64,000 nucleotides of DNA from Pseudomonas sp. JM0905a (lineage in GTDB: Bacteria; Pseudomonadota; Gammaproteobacteria; Pseudomonadales; Pseudomonadaceae): NCBI RefSeq assembly GCF_014700075.1, contig NZ_JACXBU010000016.1, forward strand, positions 1 through 64,000, in the 5' to 3' direction. The translations under genes were made by a program, and so were the position numbers. Shown here piece after piece: positions 10,611 to 19,868 of the stretch (the first letter of the stretch is position 1; the number at the start of each line of letters is the position of its first letter). The notes under the pieces were generated by a model, which was not told the origin of the DNA, did no database searches, and saw nothing but the letters and a program-made list of their open reading frames with translations.

Positions 10611-12092
10611 TCAGTCGGCTTTCACGCAACGGCCGTTCGCCCAGGCCCGCAGGCTCGCCAGTTGCTCGGCCATCAGTACCGATAGTGGCGCGGTGCCCTT
10701 GATCTCACGCAGCAGCAGTGTCTGATCGGCCGGACATTGCTGGGCCTGCGCCGCATAAAGCATCCCCACCACCGCCTGCTCGATCTCGGCACCGGAGAAA
10801 CCATCGCTGGCGGCCACCAACTGATGCAGATCGAACTGTGCTGGGTCGAGCTCGCGGCGGCCCAAGTGGATACGGAAGATCTCCGCACGAACTTCCGGTT
10901 GCGGCAGGTCGACGAAAAACAGCTCGTCGAAACGGCCCTTGCGCAGCAGCTCCGGTGGCAGCCGGTCGATGGCGTTGGCAGTCGCCACCATGAACACCGG
11001 TGCCTTGCGCTCGGCCATCCAGGTCAGCAGCGTGCCCAATACCCGCTGGCTCACGCCGCCATCGTGATCGCCGCTGGCCAGCCCCTTTTCCACTTCGTCC
11101 ATCCACAACACACAGGGCGCCATCTGCTCGGCGAGCTTCAAGGCCTCGCGCAGGTTGCGTTCGGTCTCGCCGAAGAACTTGTTATACAGACAGGCGAAGT
11201 CCAGGCGCAGCAGCGGCAGCCCCCAGAGACCGGCGACCGCCTTGGCCGCAAGACTCTTGCCGCCGCCCTGCACACCGACCAGCAGCACGCCCTTGGGCCG
11301 GTCCACTGGCTTCTCCTCCAGCACCGCTGCCTGACGCTCGGCCAGCCAGCGCTTGAGGTTGGCCAGGCCACCCACTTCGCCAAAGCGCGCGGTTTCGTAC
11401 TCGAAGCTGAGCACGCCTTCCAGGTCCAGCAACTGGAACTTCGCCTTGTTCAACTCCGGCAGGTCTTCCTGGGTAATGGCGCCGTCATCGCAGATGACGT
11501 TGCGCGCCAGGGCGCGGGCTTCGCCGTGGCTCATGCCACGCAGGTTCTTCACCACCTGCTGCAGGGTGCGATTGTCCGTGCGGACCCGCGCGCCGCGATT
11601 GCGCTCGCTCCAGCGCGCCGCTTCCTCGCGGACGATGCTCATCAGTTCATCTTCGCCGGGCAGCGCCAGGTCGAAGCGCGCAGCATAACGCTGCACTTCC
11701 GGCGGCAGCTTCAGGGCGTGGGACACCAGCACCAGCGTCGGTTTGTGGTTGCCCTCGGCCATCGCCACTTCCTTGAGCAACCGCACCACCTTGGGGTTAT
11801 CGTCGAGGAAGGGATGCAGGTCGCACATCACGTAGAGGTTGGGTTGCGGGTCGGCCTTGATCAGTTTGAGTGCGGTTTCCGGCTCGCGGCTGTCCTCTTC
11901 TCCCATGCCGTCACCACCGAATCCCAGGCGCTGGAGCCCTTCGGTGATCGCCCAGGTGAAGAGCCCGAGTCCGCGTTTGACCGCCAGGCTGGTGAGGGTT
12001 TCCAGTACCCGGCGCTCATCCCAGGACTCGATCAAGATCAGCTTCACGCGCGAATCCAGCACCAGGCCGAGGTCGTGGATATCGTTCTTCAC
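10611..12092 (-). CDS. AAA+ ATPase, Ycf46-like
   Basis: Cytoplasmic AAA+ ATPase of 493 residues. The N-terminal half (about 1-230) is a degenerate ATPase-like region as in plastid Ycf46 proteins; the C-terminal half is a full AAA+ module with Walker A GVQGGGKS (273-280), Walker B VLWMDE (328-333) and an arginine-rich second region of homology. There is no membrane helix or protease domain, which separates it from FtsH. It is divergently transcribed from the HIT gene. Its cellular target is unknown. Confidence 0.85.
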   Translation of the reverse strand: MKNDIHDLGLVLDSRVKLILIESWDERRVLETLTSLAVKRGLGLFTWAITEGLQRLGFGGDGMGEEDSREPETALKLIKADPQPNLYVMCDLHPFLDDNPKVVRLLKEVAMAEGNHKPTLVLVSHALKLPPEVQRYAARFDLALPGEDELMSIVREEAARWSERNRGARVRTDNRTLQQVVKNLRGMSHGEARALARNVICDDGAITQEDLPELNKAKFQLLDLEGVLSFEYETARFGEVGGLANLKRWLAERQAAVLEEKPVDRPKGVLLVGVQGGGKSLAAKAVAGLWGLPLLRLDFACLYNKFFGETERNLREALKLAEQMAPCVLWMDEVEKGLASGDHDGGVSQRVLGTLLTWMAERKAPVFMVATANAIDRLPPELLRKGRFDELFFVDLPQPEVRAEIFRIHLGRRELDPAQFDLHQLVAASDGFSGAEIEQAVVGMLYAAQAQQCPADQTLLLREIKGTAPLSVLMAEQLASLRAWANGRCVKAD

Positions 12093-12182
12093 AGGGGCTC
12101 CTTGAGGGGGGCGGCCGGCGCTGGCCGGGGCATTCGCTCGCCGTTAAACTCGGGACTTCTTATAACAGGCCGGAGAATTCCC

Positions 12183-12521
12183 GTGGACTGTCTGTTCTGC
12201 AAAATCGCCGCCGGGCAAATTCCCGCACGCAAGCTCTATGAGGACGATCACGTCGTCGCCTTCCACGACATCGCGCCGCAAGCTCCCGTGCACTTCCTGG
12301 TGATCCCGAAGAAGCACATTCCCGTCCTCACCGACCTCTCCGAAGACGACAAGGCTCTGGTTGGCCATATCGCCTATACCGCCCAGCGCCTTGCGGCCGA
12401 ACAGGGTTGCGACGAAGGTTTCCGCCTGGTGATGAACTGCAATGAGCAAGGCGGCCAGACCGTCTACCACATCCATATGCATGTGCTTGGCCAGCGCCAG
12501 ATGCACTGGCCTCCGGGCTGA
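12183..12521 (+). CDS. HIT family (HINT-type) nucleotide hydrolase
   Basis: Histidine-triad protein of 112 residues that probably hydrolyses purine nucleoside phosphoramidates. The catalytic triad motif HIHMH is at 96-100, and N-terminal CLFCKI with downstream basic residues is typical of bacterial HINT proteins. The start is GTG, placed 7 bp after GGAGA; no in-frame ATG fits. It stands alone, divergent from the AAA+ ATPase gene. Confidence 0.93.
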   Translation: MDCLFCKIAAGQIPARKLYEDDHVVAFHDIAPQAPVHFLVIPKKHIPVLTDLSEDDKALVGHIAYTAQRLAAEQGCDEGFRLVMNCNEQGGQTVYHIHMHVLGQRQMHWPPG

Positions 12522-12567
12522 TCCGCCAGCGCCATCCGGGGCGGGAAGCCTCCCCCCCGTCAGCCCC

Positions 12568-12583
12568 TGACTGACGTCAGTCA
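12568..12583. promoter_or_regulatory. Perfect 16-bp palindrome upstream of coq7
   Basis: TGACTGACGTCAGTCA is identical to its reverse complement and lies 57 bp before the coq7 start. A possible -10 (TAGAAT, 12606-12611) follows, so the palindrome would sit at or just upstream of the -35 region. This is where a dimeric repressor or activator site would be expected; the regulator is unknown. Confidence 0.5.
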
Positions 12584-12639
12584 AGCCTTGATCATGGCCT
12601 TGCGGTAGAATGCCCGCCGACGTCCCACGGAGGTGCCGC

Positions 12640-13287
12640 ATGGCCAGCGAACGTTCCTACTCCCCCGCCGACCGCCTGCTGCTGCAAGCCGATGCCGCAC
12701 TGCGCACCCTGCTGCCGTTCACCGGCCAGCCGTTCCGCCCGTCCCCGGCCGATGGCCAGCCCGATGCCGAGTTCAAGCCCGAGGATGCCCGTCATATTGC
12801 TGGCCTGATGCGCATCAACCATACCGGCGAGGTCTGCGCCCAGGCGCTCTACCAGGGCCAGGCGCTGACCGCCAAGCTGCCCGAGGTGCGCGAAGCCATG
12901 GAGCATGCCGCCGAGGAAGAGATCGACCATCTGGCCTGGTGCGAACAGCGCATCCGCGAGCTGGGCAGCCGCCCGAGCATCCTCAATCCAGTTTTCTACG
13001 GCCTGTCCTTCGGCGTTGGCGCCATGGCCGGCCTCATCAGCGACCGCGTCAGCCTGGGGTTCGTCGCGGCCACCGAGGACCAGGTGTGCAAGCACCTCGA
13101 CGAGCACCTCGAGCAACTTCCGGCGGACGATGCCCGGTCCCGCGCCATCCTCGAACAGATGCGCATAGACGAAGAGCAGCACGCCACCAGTGCTCTGGAA
13201 GCCGGCGGCCTGCGTTTCCCGGCGCCGGTCAAGTTCGGCATGACGCTGCTCTCCAAGGTCATGACCAGAAGCACCTACCGGGTCTGA
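12640..13287 (+). CDS. coq7: 2-polyprenyl-3-methyl-6-methoxy-1,4-benzoquinone monooxygenase
   Basis: Membrane-associated di-iron hydroxylase that adds the last ring hydroxyl in ubiquinone synthesis. The 215 residues carry the carboxylate-bridged metal ligands: E64, E94 with H97 (ExxH), E146 and E178 with H181 (second ExxH). GGAGGT lies 6 bp before the chosen ATG, so the longer upstream start is not needed. A strong bidirectional terminator follows. Confidence 0.96.
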   Translation: MASERSYSPADRLLLQADAALRTLLPFTGQPFRPSPADGQPDAEFKPEDARHIAGLMRINHTGEVCAQALYQGQALTAKLPEVREAMEHAAEEEIDHLAWCEQRIRELGSRPSILNPVFYGLSFGVGAMAGLISDRVSLGFVAATEDQVCKHLDEHLEQLPADDARSRAILEQMRIDEEQHATSALEAGGLRFPAPVKFGMTLLSKVMTRSTYRV

Positions 13288-13299
13288 TCCCGCAAACGA

Positions 13300-13327
13300 A
13301 AAAAGGGCGCCATCAGGCGCCCTTTTT
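13300..13327. terminator. Bidirectional terminator between coq7 and speD
   Basis: A 12-bp stem (13300-13311 with 13316-13327) of GGGCGCC/GGCGCCC extended by five A-T pairs around the loop ATCA. It serves the two convergent genes. CAAACGAAAA again precedes the stem. Confidence 0.9.
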
Positions 13328-13347
13328 CTTTCTCGCGTCGAACAGAC

Positions 13348-14142
13348 TCAGTTGGGCATGTTCCGCGCGTAGAAGATTTCCAGCATTTCGTGGCGAACGC
13401 GCGCCTCGACTTCCTTGCGCTGCTCAGCAGTCAGGTTGCTGGTGGCGTCGCCGAACAGGTAGTTGTCCAGTTCGAAGTCCTTGAGCAGCATCTTGGTGTG
13501 GAACATGTTCTCCTGGTACACGTTGACGTCCGTCATCTGGTACGCGTCCTGGGTGTCTTCGGAGAGGTAGTTCTGGATCGAGTTGATCTCGTGGTCGATG
13601 AAGTGCTTCTTGCCTTCCACGTCACGGGTGAAACCGCGCACGCGGTAGTCCACAGTAACGATGTCCGAATCGAACTGGTGGATCAGGTAGTTGAGCGCCT
13701 TCAGCGGGGAGATCACGCCGCAGGTGGAAACATCGATGTCCACCCGGAAGGTGGCGATACCCGACACCGGATGGATTTCCGGATAGGTGTGAACGGTGAT
13801 GTGGCTCTTGTCGAGGTGCGCCAGGATGGTCTCCGGCAGCGGGCCCGGAGATTCCTCGATCTGGCTTTCGGTAGGCGTTACCGGTTGCTCGGAGATGAGG
13901 ATGGTCACGCTCGCGCCCTGGGGATCGTAATCCTGGCGGGCAATGTTGAGGATATTGGCACCGATGATGTCCACCACGTCGGTGAGGATCTGGGTCAGGC
14001 GCTCGGCGTCGTACTCTTCGTCGATGTACTGGACGTAGGCCTGCTGGTCCTCGGGGGTTTCCGCGTAGCAGATGTCATAGATGTTGAAGCTCAAGGTCTT
14101 CGTCAGGTTGTTGAACCCGTGGAGCTTGAGTTTGCTTTTCAC
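13348..14142 (-). CDS. speD: S-adenosylmethionine decarboxylase proenzyme
   Basis: Supplies decarboxylated AdoMet for spermidine synthesis. The 264-residue proenzyme is the E. coli-type (class 1) enzyme. Self-cleavage should occur in the motif DKSHITV between K112 and S113, making the pyruvoyl group from S113. I placed the start at GTG 14142 because it gives exactly the family length and the conserved [11 protein letters not shown]-terminus; the ATG 16 codons upstream adds non-conserved sequence. Confidence 0.95.
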   Translation of the reverse strand: MKSKLKLHGFNNLTKTLSFNIYDICYAETPEDQQAYVQYIDEEYDAERLTQILTDVVDIIGANILNIARQDYDPQGASVTILISEQPVTPTESQIEESPGPLPETILAHLDKSHITVHTYPEIHPVSGIATFRVDIDVSTCGVISPLKALNYLIHQFDSDIVTVDYRVRGFTRDVEGKKHFIDHEINSIQNYLSEDTQDAYQMTDVNVYQENMFHTKMLLKDFELDNYLFGDATSNLTAEQRKEVEARVRHEMLEIFYARNMPN

Positions 14143-14265
14143 CGTTGAGAGCTCTCTGTGCATATGCGGCTCTGCCGCGTGGTTGAGCATGCCCGTCAGA
14201 AGCGCACGACACTTCTGCGTAGGACGGTTTACACCTCTTCGCGTTGGCGATTGTGGTCGTATTTT

Positions 14266-14282
14266 CGGGGCCCGGAGCCCCG
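14266..14282. other. Hairpin in the speD leader region
   Basis: CGGGGC (14266-14271) pairs with GCCCCG (14277-14282). On the speD strand it lies about 125 bp before the start codon and just after a possible promoter (TGGCAG, 17 bp, CATAAT). No U-run follows. It may be a 5' stabilising stem. Confidence 0.35.
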
Positions 14283-14352
14283 GAATCTGGAAGGGGGCGA
14301 ATTATGCAGACGACGGGCGCCGTCTGCCAGAGTTTGCCGCGCAAATATGATG

Positions 14353-14376
14353 GCCGGATGTCTTCAGACAACCGGC
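14353..14376. terminator. Hairpin after the OsmC gene
   Basis: GCCGG pairs with CCGGC and TGTCT with AGACA, with one mismatch between, around a 2-base loop. It begins 14 bp beyond the OsmC gene stop codon. It lacks a T-run, so termination is uncertain. Confidence 0.35.
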
Positions 14377-14389
14377 TATCGATCGGGGG

Positions 14390-14815
14390 TCAGGCCCCCA
14401 GTTCGACGATCTCATAGTCGTGGGTAATCTCGACACCGGCACGGCCGAGCATGATCGAGGCCGAGCAGTATTTCTCGGCGGAGAGTTCCACGGCGCGCTT
14501 GACCTGGGCTTCCTTCAGACCACGGCCTTTCACCACGAAGTGCACGTGGATCTTGGTGAACACCTTGGGGTCTTCGCTGGCGCGTTCGGCTTCGAGGAAG
14601 GCTTCGCAGCTCTCCACCGGCTGGCGGGATTTTTTCAGGATCGCGACAACGTCGAAGTTGGTGCAGCCGCCGAGACCCAGCAGGAGCATTTCCATGGGAC
14701 GCACGCCCAGGTTACGGCCGCCGGCCTCGGGCGGACCGTCCATCACCACTGCGTGGCCGCTACCGGATTCGCCAAGGAACATGGCTTCGCCAGCCCATTG
14801 GATGCGTGCTTTCAT
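14390..14815 (-). CDS. OsmC family protein (YhfA-like)
   Basis: Member of the OsmC/Ohr thiol-peroxidase superfamily, 141 residues. The two redox cysteines C51 (GGCTNFD) and C117 (KYCSAS) are present. The sequence is closer to the YhfA branch than to Ohr, so hydroperoxide reduction is likely but the physiological substrate is not known. The ATG at 14815 has GGAGT upstream; the upstream 40 codons of open frame run into the vfr promoter region and are rejected. It is divergent from vfr. Confidence 0.88.
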   Translation of the reverse strand: MKARIQWAGEAMFLGESGSGHAVVMDGPPEAGGRNLGVRPMEMLLLGLGGCTNFDVVAILKKSRQPVESCEAFLEAERASEDPKVFTKIHVHFVVKGRGLKEAQVKRAVELSAEKYCSASIMLGRAGVEITHDYEIVELGA

Positions 14816-15041
14816 CGCCTGAAACTCCGCTTGAAAAAAGGTGCGGTAGCTTATCACAGCGCATTTTCCATTCCGGGTCTCAAATAGTTCCCGGACAGGT
14901 GTTAGGTGCGTCGCAAAATCACATTGTTGAATCATGGACGTCTGTTAAGCTGGCGCCGGATTACTGGCACACTTGGCCGGACAATTATTAGAAAATTGCC
15001 TGTTAGACAAAGGCTTACCTTCTCTTTTTCGGGACTCGGGC

Positions 15042-15686
15042 ATGGTCGCAATTACCCTTACACCAAAAATAAAGAGCCTGGACAAACTACTCGCGCATTG
15101 TCATCGCCGTCGCTACACGGCCAAGAGCACCATCATCTACGCAGGCGATCGCTGCGAAACTCTCTTCTTCATCATCAAAGGCTCCGTCACCATCCTGATC
15201 GAGGATGATGATGGCCGCGAAATGATCATTGCCTATCTCAATGCAGGGGACTTCTTCGGTGAGATGGGCCTCTTCGAAAAGGAAGGCGCGGAGAAGGAAC
15301 GCAGCGCCTGGGTTCGCGCCAAGACGGAGTGCGAAGTGGCGGAGCTGAGCTACGCCAAGTTCCGCGAACTCACCCAGCAGGACCCCGAAATCCTCTACGC
15401 CCTGGGCAGCCAGATGGCCGACCGCCTGCGCAATACCACGCGCAAGGTGGGCGACCTGGCCTTCCTCGACGTGACCGGTCGCGTGGCGCGCACCCTGCTC
15501 GACCTGTGCAAGCAGCCCGACGCCATGACTCACCCCGACGGCATGCAGATCAAGATCACCCGCCAGGAAATTGGCCGGATCGTTGGCTGCTCCCGCGAGA
15601 TGGTCGGCCGCGTGCTGAAGAGCCTGGAAGAACAGGGTCTGGTGCATGTGAAGGGGAAGACCATGGTGGTCTTCGGCACCCGATAA
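15042..15686 (+). CDS. vfr: cAMP-regulated global regulator Vfr (Crp family)
   Basis: Homologue of the CRP-type activator that controls virulence, twitching motility and catabolic genes in P. aeruginosa. The 214 residues contain a cyclic-nucleotide-binding domain (about 15-125), a long dimer helix and a C-terminal helix-turn-helix (about 165-210, with [19 protein letters not shown]). The length matches P. aeruginosa Vfr when the MVAITLTP start is used. The 226-bp gap to the divergent OsmC gene has room for the complex vfr promoter. A strong terminator follows. Confidence 0.96.
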   Translation: MVAITLTPKIKSLDKLLAHCHRRRYTAKSTIIYAGDRCETLFFIIKGSVTILIEDDDGREMIIAYLNAGDFFGEMGLFEKEGAEKERSAWVRAKTECEVAELSYAKFRELTQQDPEILYALGSQMADRLRNTTRKVGDLAFLDVTGRVARTLLDLCKQPDAMTHPDGMQIKITRQEIGRIVGCSREMVGRVLKSLEEQGLVHVKGKTMVVFGTR

Positions 15687-15706
15687 GGGCGCTGAGACCA
15701 CAAACG

Positions 15707-15732
15707 AAAAAGCCGGCGCAAGCCGGCTTTTT
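15707..15732. terminator. Bidirectional terminator between vfr and trpC
   Basis: AAAAAGCCGGC (15707-15717) pairs perfectly with GCCGGCTTTTT (15722-15732) around the loop GCAA. It ends vfr and, on the other strand, the trp operon. It is preceded by CAAACG like the terminators at 4242 and 13300. Confidence 0.92.
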
Positions 15733-15755
15733 CATGTCTGGGGGGCGGCGCCGTA

Positions 15756-16592
15756 TCAGTCCGGATCGATGCCCGCCACCACGCGGTTGCGCTCAGGGAA
15801 GAACAGCCGGCTCAGTTCGGTGCCCGGCTCCTCGGCGCGCATGAAGGCCTCGCCCACCAGGAACGCGTACACGCCGCTGACTTCCATCAGCTCCACGTCG
15901 GCACGGTTAAGAATGCCGCTCTCGGTCACCACCAGGCGGTCGCGCGGGATACGCGGCAGCAGGTCGAGGGTAGTCTCCAGGCTTACCTCGAAGGTGTGCA
16001 GGTTGCGGTTGTTGATGCCCACCAACGGGGTATCCAGGCAGTTCAGCGCACGGTCCAGTTCTGCCGCGTCATGCACTTCCACCAACACATCGAGACCGAC
16101 GTCCTTGGCGGTAGCAGCCAGCTCCTTCATACGGCTGTCTTCCAAGGCGGAAACGATCAGCAGGATGCAGTCGGCGCCAATGGCACGAGCCTCAACCACC
16201 TGGTAGGGGTCGATCATGAAATCCTTGCGGATGACCGGCAGCGAGCAGGCTGCGCGAGCCTCCTGCAGGTAGGCGTCGGCACCCTGGAAGAAGTCCACGT
16301 CGGTCAGCACCGAGAGGCAGGCCGCACCGCCAGCCTCGTAGCTCCTGGCGATCTGCGCCGGGACGAAGTTCTCGCGCAGCACGCCCTTGCTCGGGGAGGC
16401 TTTCTTCACCTCGGCAATCACCGCCGGCTCGTGGCGCTCGGCACGCTCCAGCAGGGCCCGGGCGAAACCACGGGGCGCATCGGCGGCACGCGCCAGCGCC
16501 TCGATTTCAGACTGGGAAACGCGGGCACGGCAGGCAGCCACTTCCTCGGCCTTGCGCGCCAGGATCTTCTCAAGAACGGTTGGGATGCTCAC
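15756..16592 (-). CDS. trpC: Indole-3-glycerol phosphate synthase
   Basis: Converts CdRP to indole-3-glycerol phosphate in tryptophan synthesis. The 278-residue TIM-barrel protein has the [10 protein letters not shown] phosphate-binding loop and the catalytic KDF(M)ID strand. It is the monofunctional form, not fused to TrpF. The start overlaps the trpD stop by 4 bp, so it is translationally coupled as the last gene of trpEGDC. Confidence 0.97.
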   Translation of the reverse strand: MSIPTVLEKILARKAEEVAACRARVSQSEIEALARAADAPRGFARALLERAERHEPAVIAEVKKASPSKGVLRENFVPAQIARSYEAGGAACLSVLTDVDFFQGADAYLQEARAACSLPVIRKDFMIDPYQVVEARAIGADCILLIVSALEDSRMKELAATAKDVGLDVLVEVHDAAELDRALNCLDTPLVGINNRNLHTFEVSLETTLDLLPRIPRDRLVVTESGILNRADVELMEVSGVYAFLVGEAFMRAEEPGTELSRLFFPERNRVVAGIDPD

Positions 16593-17641
16593 GCTTCATT
16601 CTCCACTCGGAACACCGCGGTAAAGGAGGCCAGCTCGTCCAGCTTTTCGCGGGCCAGGCCGGTGTGCAGGGCGTCCTGCGCCAGGCGTACACCTTCTTTC
16701 AGGCTGGAAGCCAGGTCGGCGGCATAGAGGGCCGCGCCGGCGTTCAGCACGATCATGTCGGCGGCCTTCTGGCCATTCTCAGTCTTGCGCTTGCCCAGGG
16801 CGTCGCGGATCAGTTCGAGCGACTCTTGCGGGCTGCCGACGGTCAGGCCGATCAGGCTCTGGCTCTTGATGCCGAAGTCTTCGGGCTGGATCTGGTACTC
16901 GGTCACTTCGCCATCTTTCAGTTCGGCGACGTGGGTCGACGCGGCGAGGCTCACCTCGTCGAGGCCATCACGTGAATGCACGACCAGGATGTGCTCGCTA
17001 CCCAGGCGCTTGAGCACCTCGGCCAGCGGGCGGCACAGCGCCTGGCTGAACACGCCGACCACCTGGCGCTTCACCCCGGCCGGATTCGTAAGCGGGCCGA
17101 GCATGTTGAACAGGGTACGCAGCCCCAGTTCGCGGCGCGGACCGGCAGCGTATTTCATGGCCTTGTGGTGAACCTGGGCGAACATGAAGCCAACGCCGAT
17201 GCTCTCGATGCAGCGCGCTACCTGTTCCGGCTTGAGGTCCAGGTAGATACCGGCGGCCTCCAGCACGTCGGCGCTGCCGGTCTTGCCGGACACCGCGCGA
17301 TTGCCGTGCTTGGCCACCTTGCCGCCCGCCGCGGCGACCACGAAGGTGGCGGCCGAGGAGACGTTGAAGATATTCGCGCCATCACCGCCGGTGCCCACCA
17401 CGTCGACCACGTGATCGAGCGTGGAGAGCTCGACGCGGGTGGCCAGCTCACGCATGACCGACACCGCACCGACGATCTCTTCGATAGTCTCGCTCTTCAT
17501 GCGCATGCCCATGAGGAAAGCGCCGATCTGGGCGTCGGTGCATTGACCGGTCATGATCAGGCGCATCACGTCCTGCATTTCTTCGGTGGTCAGGTCCAGC
17601 TGGTTAACCACGCGGTTCAGGGCTTCCTTGATGTCCATCAA
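16589..17641 (-). CDS. trpD: Anthranilate phosphoribosyltransferase
   Basis: Transfers phosphoribosyl from PRPP to anthranilate. The 350 residues include the glycine-rich [15 protein letters not shown] loop and the [19 protein letters not shown] segment typical of the family. It overlaps trpG upstream and trpC downstream by 4 bp each, which argues for tight stoichiometric translation. Confidence 0.97.
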   Translation of the reverse strand: MMDIKEALNRVVNQLDLTTEEMQDVMRLIMTGQCTDAQIGAFLMGMRMKSETIEEIVGAVSVMRELATRVELSTLDHVVDVVGTGGDGANIFNVSSAATFVVAAAGGKVAKHGNRAVSGKTGSADVLEAAGIYLDLKPEQVARCIESIGVGFMFAQVHHKAMKYAAGPRRELGLRTLFNMLGPLTNPAGVKRQVVGVFSQALCRPLAEVLKRLGSEHILVVHSRDGLDEVSLAASTHVAELKDGEVTEYQIQPEDFGIKSQSLIGLTVGSPQESLELIRDALGKRKTENGQKAADMIVLNAGAALYAADLASSLKEGVRLAQDALHTGLAREKLDELASFTAVFRVENEA

Positions 17642-18231
17642 CGCACTCCACCGGTCTGCTTGAGGAAGTTGGCCAGCAGTTCATGGCCTTGTTCGGTAAG
17701 GATGGACTCCGGATGGAATTGCACACCCTCGATGTTCAGCGTCTTGTGACGCAGACCCATGATTTCATCCACCGAGCCGTCGGCGTGCTGGGTCCAGGCG
17801 GTGACCTCCAGCGCTTCGGGCAGGGTTTCCAGCTTCACCACCAGGGAGTGGTAGCGGGTGACGGTCAGCGGGTGGTTAAGGCCTTCGAACACGCCCTGGT
17901 CCTTGTGGAACACCGGGCTGGTCTTGCCGTGCATGGCCTGGCGTGCGCGCACCACGTCACCGCCGAAAGCCTGGCCGATGCTCTGGTGGCCCAGGCACAC
18001 GCCGAGGATCGGCAGCCTGCCGGCGAAGTGACGGATCACCTCCAGCGACACGCCCGCCTCGTTGGGCGTGCAGGGGCCGGGAGAGACCACGATGCGCTCC
18101 GGGTTCAGCGCCTCGATCTCGGCGATGGAGAGTTCGTCGTTGCGAATCACGTGCACGTCCGCGCCCAGCTCGCCCAGGTACTGCACCACGTTGTAGGTAA
18201 AGGAATCGTAGTTGTCGATCATCAGCAGCAT
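17638..18231 (-). CDS. trpG: Anthranilate synthase component II (glutamine amidotransferase)
   Basis: Class I glutamine amidotransferase giving ammonia to TrpE. The 197 residues contain the nucleophile C79 in GVCLGHQ and the His-Glu pair in QFHPES. The gene starts 10 bp after trpE ends. In P. aeruginosa a large R/F pyocin cluster separates these two genes; here they form one uninterrupted operon. Confidence 0.97.
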   Translation of the reverse strand: MLLMIDNYDSFTYNVVQYLGELGADVHVIRNDELSIAEIEALNPERIVVSPGPCTPNEAGVSLEVIRHFAGRLPILGVCLGHQSIGQAFGGDVVRARQAMHGKTSPVFHKDQGVFEGLNHPLTVTRYHSLVVKLETLPEALEVTAWTQHADGSVDEIMGLRHKTLNIEGVQFHPESILTEQGHELLANFLKQTGGVR

Positions 18232-18241
18232 GGTGCAATCC

Positions 18242-19729
18242 TCAGGCGTCGGTCTTGGCGGTCTGTTCGGCGAGGGCCACGGCGCGGAACATGGCGCGGC
18301 GCTTGTTCAGCGTCTCTTCCCATTCCAGTGCCGGAACCGAGTCGGCGACGATGCCGGCGCCGGCCTGTACGTGCAGTTCGCCGTCCTTGATGACCGCCGT
18401 GCGGATCGCGATGGCCGTGTCCATGTTGCCGTTCCAGGCCAGGTAGCCCACGGCGCCGCCGTAGACGCCACGCTTGACCGGTTCGAGGTCGTCGATGATT
18501 TCCATGGCGCGGATCTTCGGTGCGCCGGAAAGGGTCCCGGCCGGCAGGATGGCGCGCAGTGCCGACATGGCGGAGACGCCTTCCTTGAGCTGGCCGGTGA
18601 CGTTGGAAACGATGTGCATCACGTTGGAGTAACGCTCGATCACCATCTTCTCGGTGACCTTCACCGAACCGGTGCTGGAAACACGGCCGACGTCGTTGCG
18701 GCCGAGGTCGATCAGCATCAGGTGCTCGGCGAGCTCCTTGGCGTCGGAGAGCAGGTCCTCTTCCAGGGCGCGGTCGGCTTCCTCGGTCGCTCCGCGCGGG
18801 CGGGTGCCAGCAATCGGGCGCACGGTGACCAGACCATCCTCGACTCGCACCAGCACCTCCGGCGAGCTGCCCACTACGTGGAAGTCACCGAAGTTGAAGA
18901 AGTACATGTAGGGGGTGGGGTTGAAGCAGCGCAGGGCACGGTAGAGATCGATGGGGGCGGCCTTGAAGGGAATCGACATGCGCTGGGAAATCACCACCTG
19001 CATGCAGTCGCCGGCCAGGATGTATTCCTTGATCTCACGCACCGATTGCTCGTAATCCTCGCGGCTGAAGCTGGAGCGGAACTCCGGCTCGCCGCCGACC
19101 GGCAGGCTCGGGTCCACGCCCAGGCGCGGCACCACGGGCTGGCGCAGCTTCTGGCGGAGTTCCACGAGGCGCGCCTGGCCCTGTTCATAGGCGTCTGGCT
19201 GGCTCGGGTCGACCAGGACGATGGCGTGCAGCTTGCCCGCCAGGTTGTCGAAGACGATCACCGCGTCCGAGACCATCAGCAGGATGTCCGGGGTACCCAG
19301 CGGATCAGGGTTCGGGCAGTTGGCCAGACGCTTCTCGACGTAGCGCACGCAGTCATAGCCGAAGTAACCCACCAGGCCGCCGTTAAAGCGCGGCAGGCCT
19401 GCGATCGGAGCCACCTGGTAGCGCTCCTTGAAGTCTTCGACGAAGGCCAGCGGGTCTTCGCAGTCGTGGGACTCGACTTCGACGTCATCGACACTGACGC
19501 TGACCTTCAGGCCATGGGCACGCAGCACAGTGCGGCTCTGCAGACCGATGATCGAGTAACGGCCCCACTTCTCGCCGCCCTGCACGGACTCCAGTAGATA
19601 GGAATACGGGGTATCGGCGAGCTTCAGGTAAAGGGACAGGGGGGTGTCGAAATCCGCCAGCGTCTCGAACGCAAGCGGAATGCGGTTATAGCCTTCGGCG
19701 GCCAAACGCAGGAATTCTTCGCGGGTCAT
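18242..19729 (-). CDS. trpE: Anthranilate synthase component I
   Basis: Chorismate-using subunit of anthranilate synthase, 495 residues. It has the N-terminal feedback-site region with LLES (about residues 44-47) and the C-terminal catalytic core with PIAGTRPRG and the [13 protein letters not shown] segment. It is the first structural gene of trpEGDC. Upstream on the same strand lie a hairpin and a Trp-rich leader peptide inside gph, so its expression is probably attenuated by charged tRNA-Trp. Confidence 0.97.
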   Translation of the reverse strand: MTREEFLRLAAEGYNRIPLAFETLADFDTPLSLYLKLADTPYSYLLESVQGGEKWGRYSIIGLQSRTVLRAHGLKVSVSVDDVEVESHDCEDPLAFVEDFKERYQVAPIAGLPRFNGGLVGYFGYDCVRYVEKRLANCPNPDPLGTPDILLMVSDAVIVFDNLAGKLHAIVLVDPSQPDAYEQGQARLVELRQKLRQPVVPRLGVDPSLPVGGEPEFRSSFSREDYEQSVREIKEYILAGDCMQVVISQRMSIPFKAAPIDLYRALRCFNPTPYMYFFNFGDFHVVGSSPEVLVRVEDGLVTVRPIAGTRPRGATEEADRALEEDLLSDAKELAEHLMLIDLGRNDVGRVSSTGSVKVTEKMVIERYSNVMHIVSNVTGQLKEGVSAMSALRAILPAGTLSGAPKIRAMEIIDDLEPVKRGVYGGAVGYLAWNGNMDTAIAIRTAVIKDGELHVQAGAGIVADSVPALEWEETLNKRRAMFRAVALAEQTAKTDA

Positions 19730-19747
19730 GATCAGCCTCGTGGGCGG

Positions 19748-19765
19748 GGAGCCCCTTGGGGCTCC
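19748..19765 (-). promoter_or_regulatory. Hairpin immediately upstream of trpE
   Basis: On the trp strand, GGAGCCCC pairs perfectly with GGGGCTCC around AA, ending 18 bp before the trpE ATG. It lies downstream of the trpL leader peptide, where an attenuator would be. No U-run follows, so either the terminator is a different fold or this stem acts on ribosome access to trpE. Confidence 0.5.
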
Positions 19766-19823
19766 TGGAGATGAAAACGTCAGTGTGCAAGCAAGCGCGC
19801 CGGAGCATCCGGCCAGAATGAAT

Positions 19824-19868
19824 TCAGGCGCGCCAGCGCCAACGGGCGATAGCCTTGATGATGCTCAT
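19824..19868 (-). CDS. trpL: Putative trp leader peptide TrpL (nested in gph)
   Basis: A 14-codon peptide, [14 protein letters not shown], with two tryptophans separated by one arginine. It ends 94 bp before trpE. Such Trp-codon leaders sense charged tRNA-Trp through ribosome stalling, and attenuation of trpE is documented in pseudomonads. Oddly, it is in the same frame as the end of gph and shares its stop codon, so the same residues form the Gph C-terminus. Separate initiation at the internal ATG is inferred, not shown. Confidence 0.6.
   Translation of the reverse strand: MSIIKAIARWRWRA

Noticed and set aside
10737-12182. Upstream extension of the HIT protein frame across the AAA+ gene
   Set aside because: This part is a shadow of the ATPase gene on the minus strand; the HIT domain starts at the GTG at 12183.
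18228-18245. Tailocin or prophage genes expected between trpE and trpG
   Set aside because: Only 10 bp separate the genes, so nothing is inserted.
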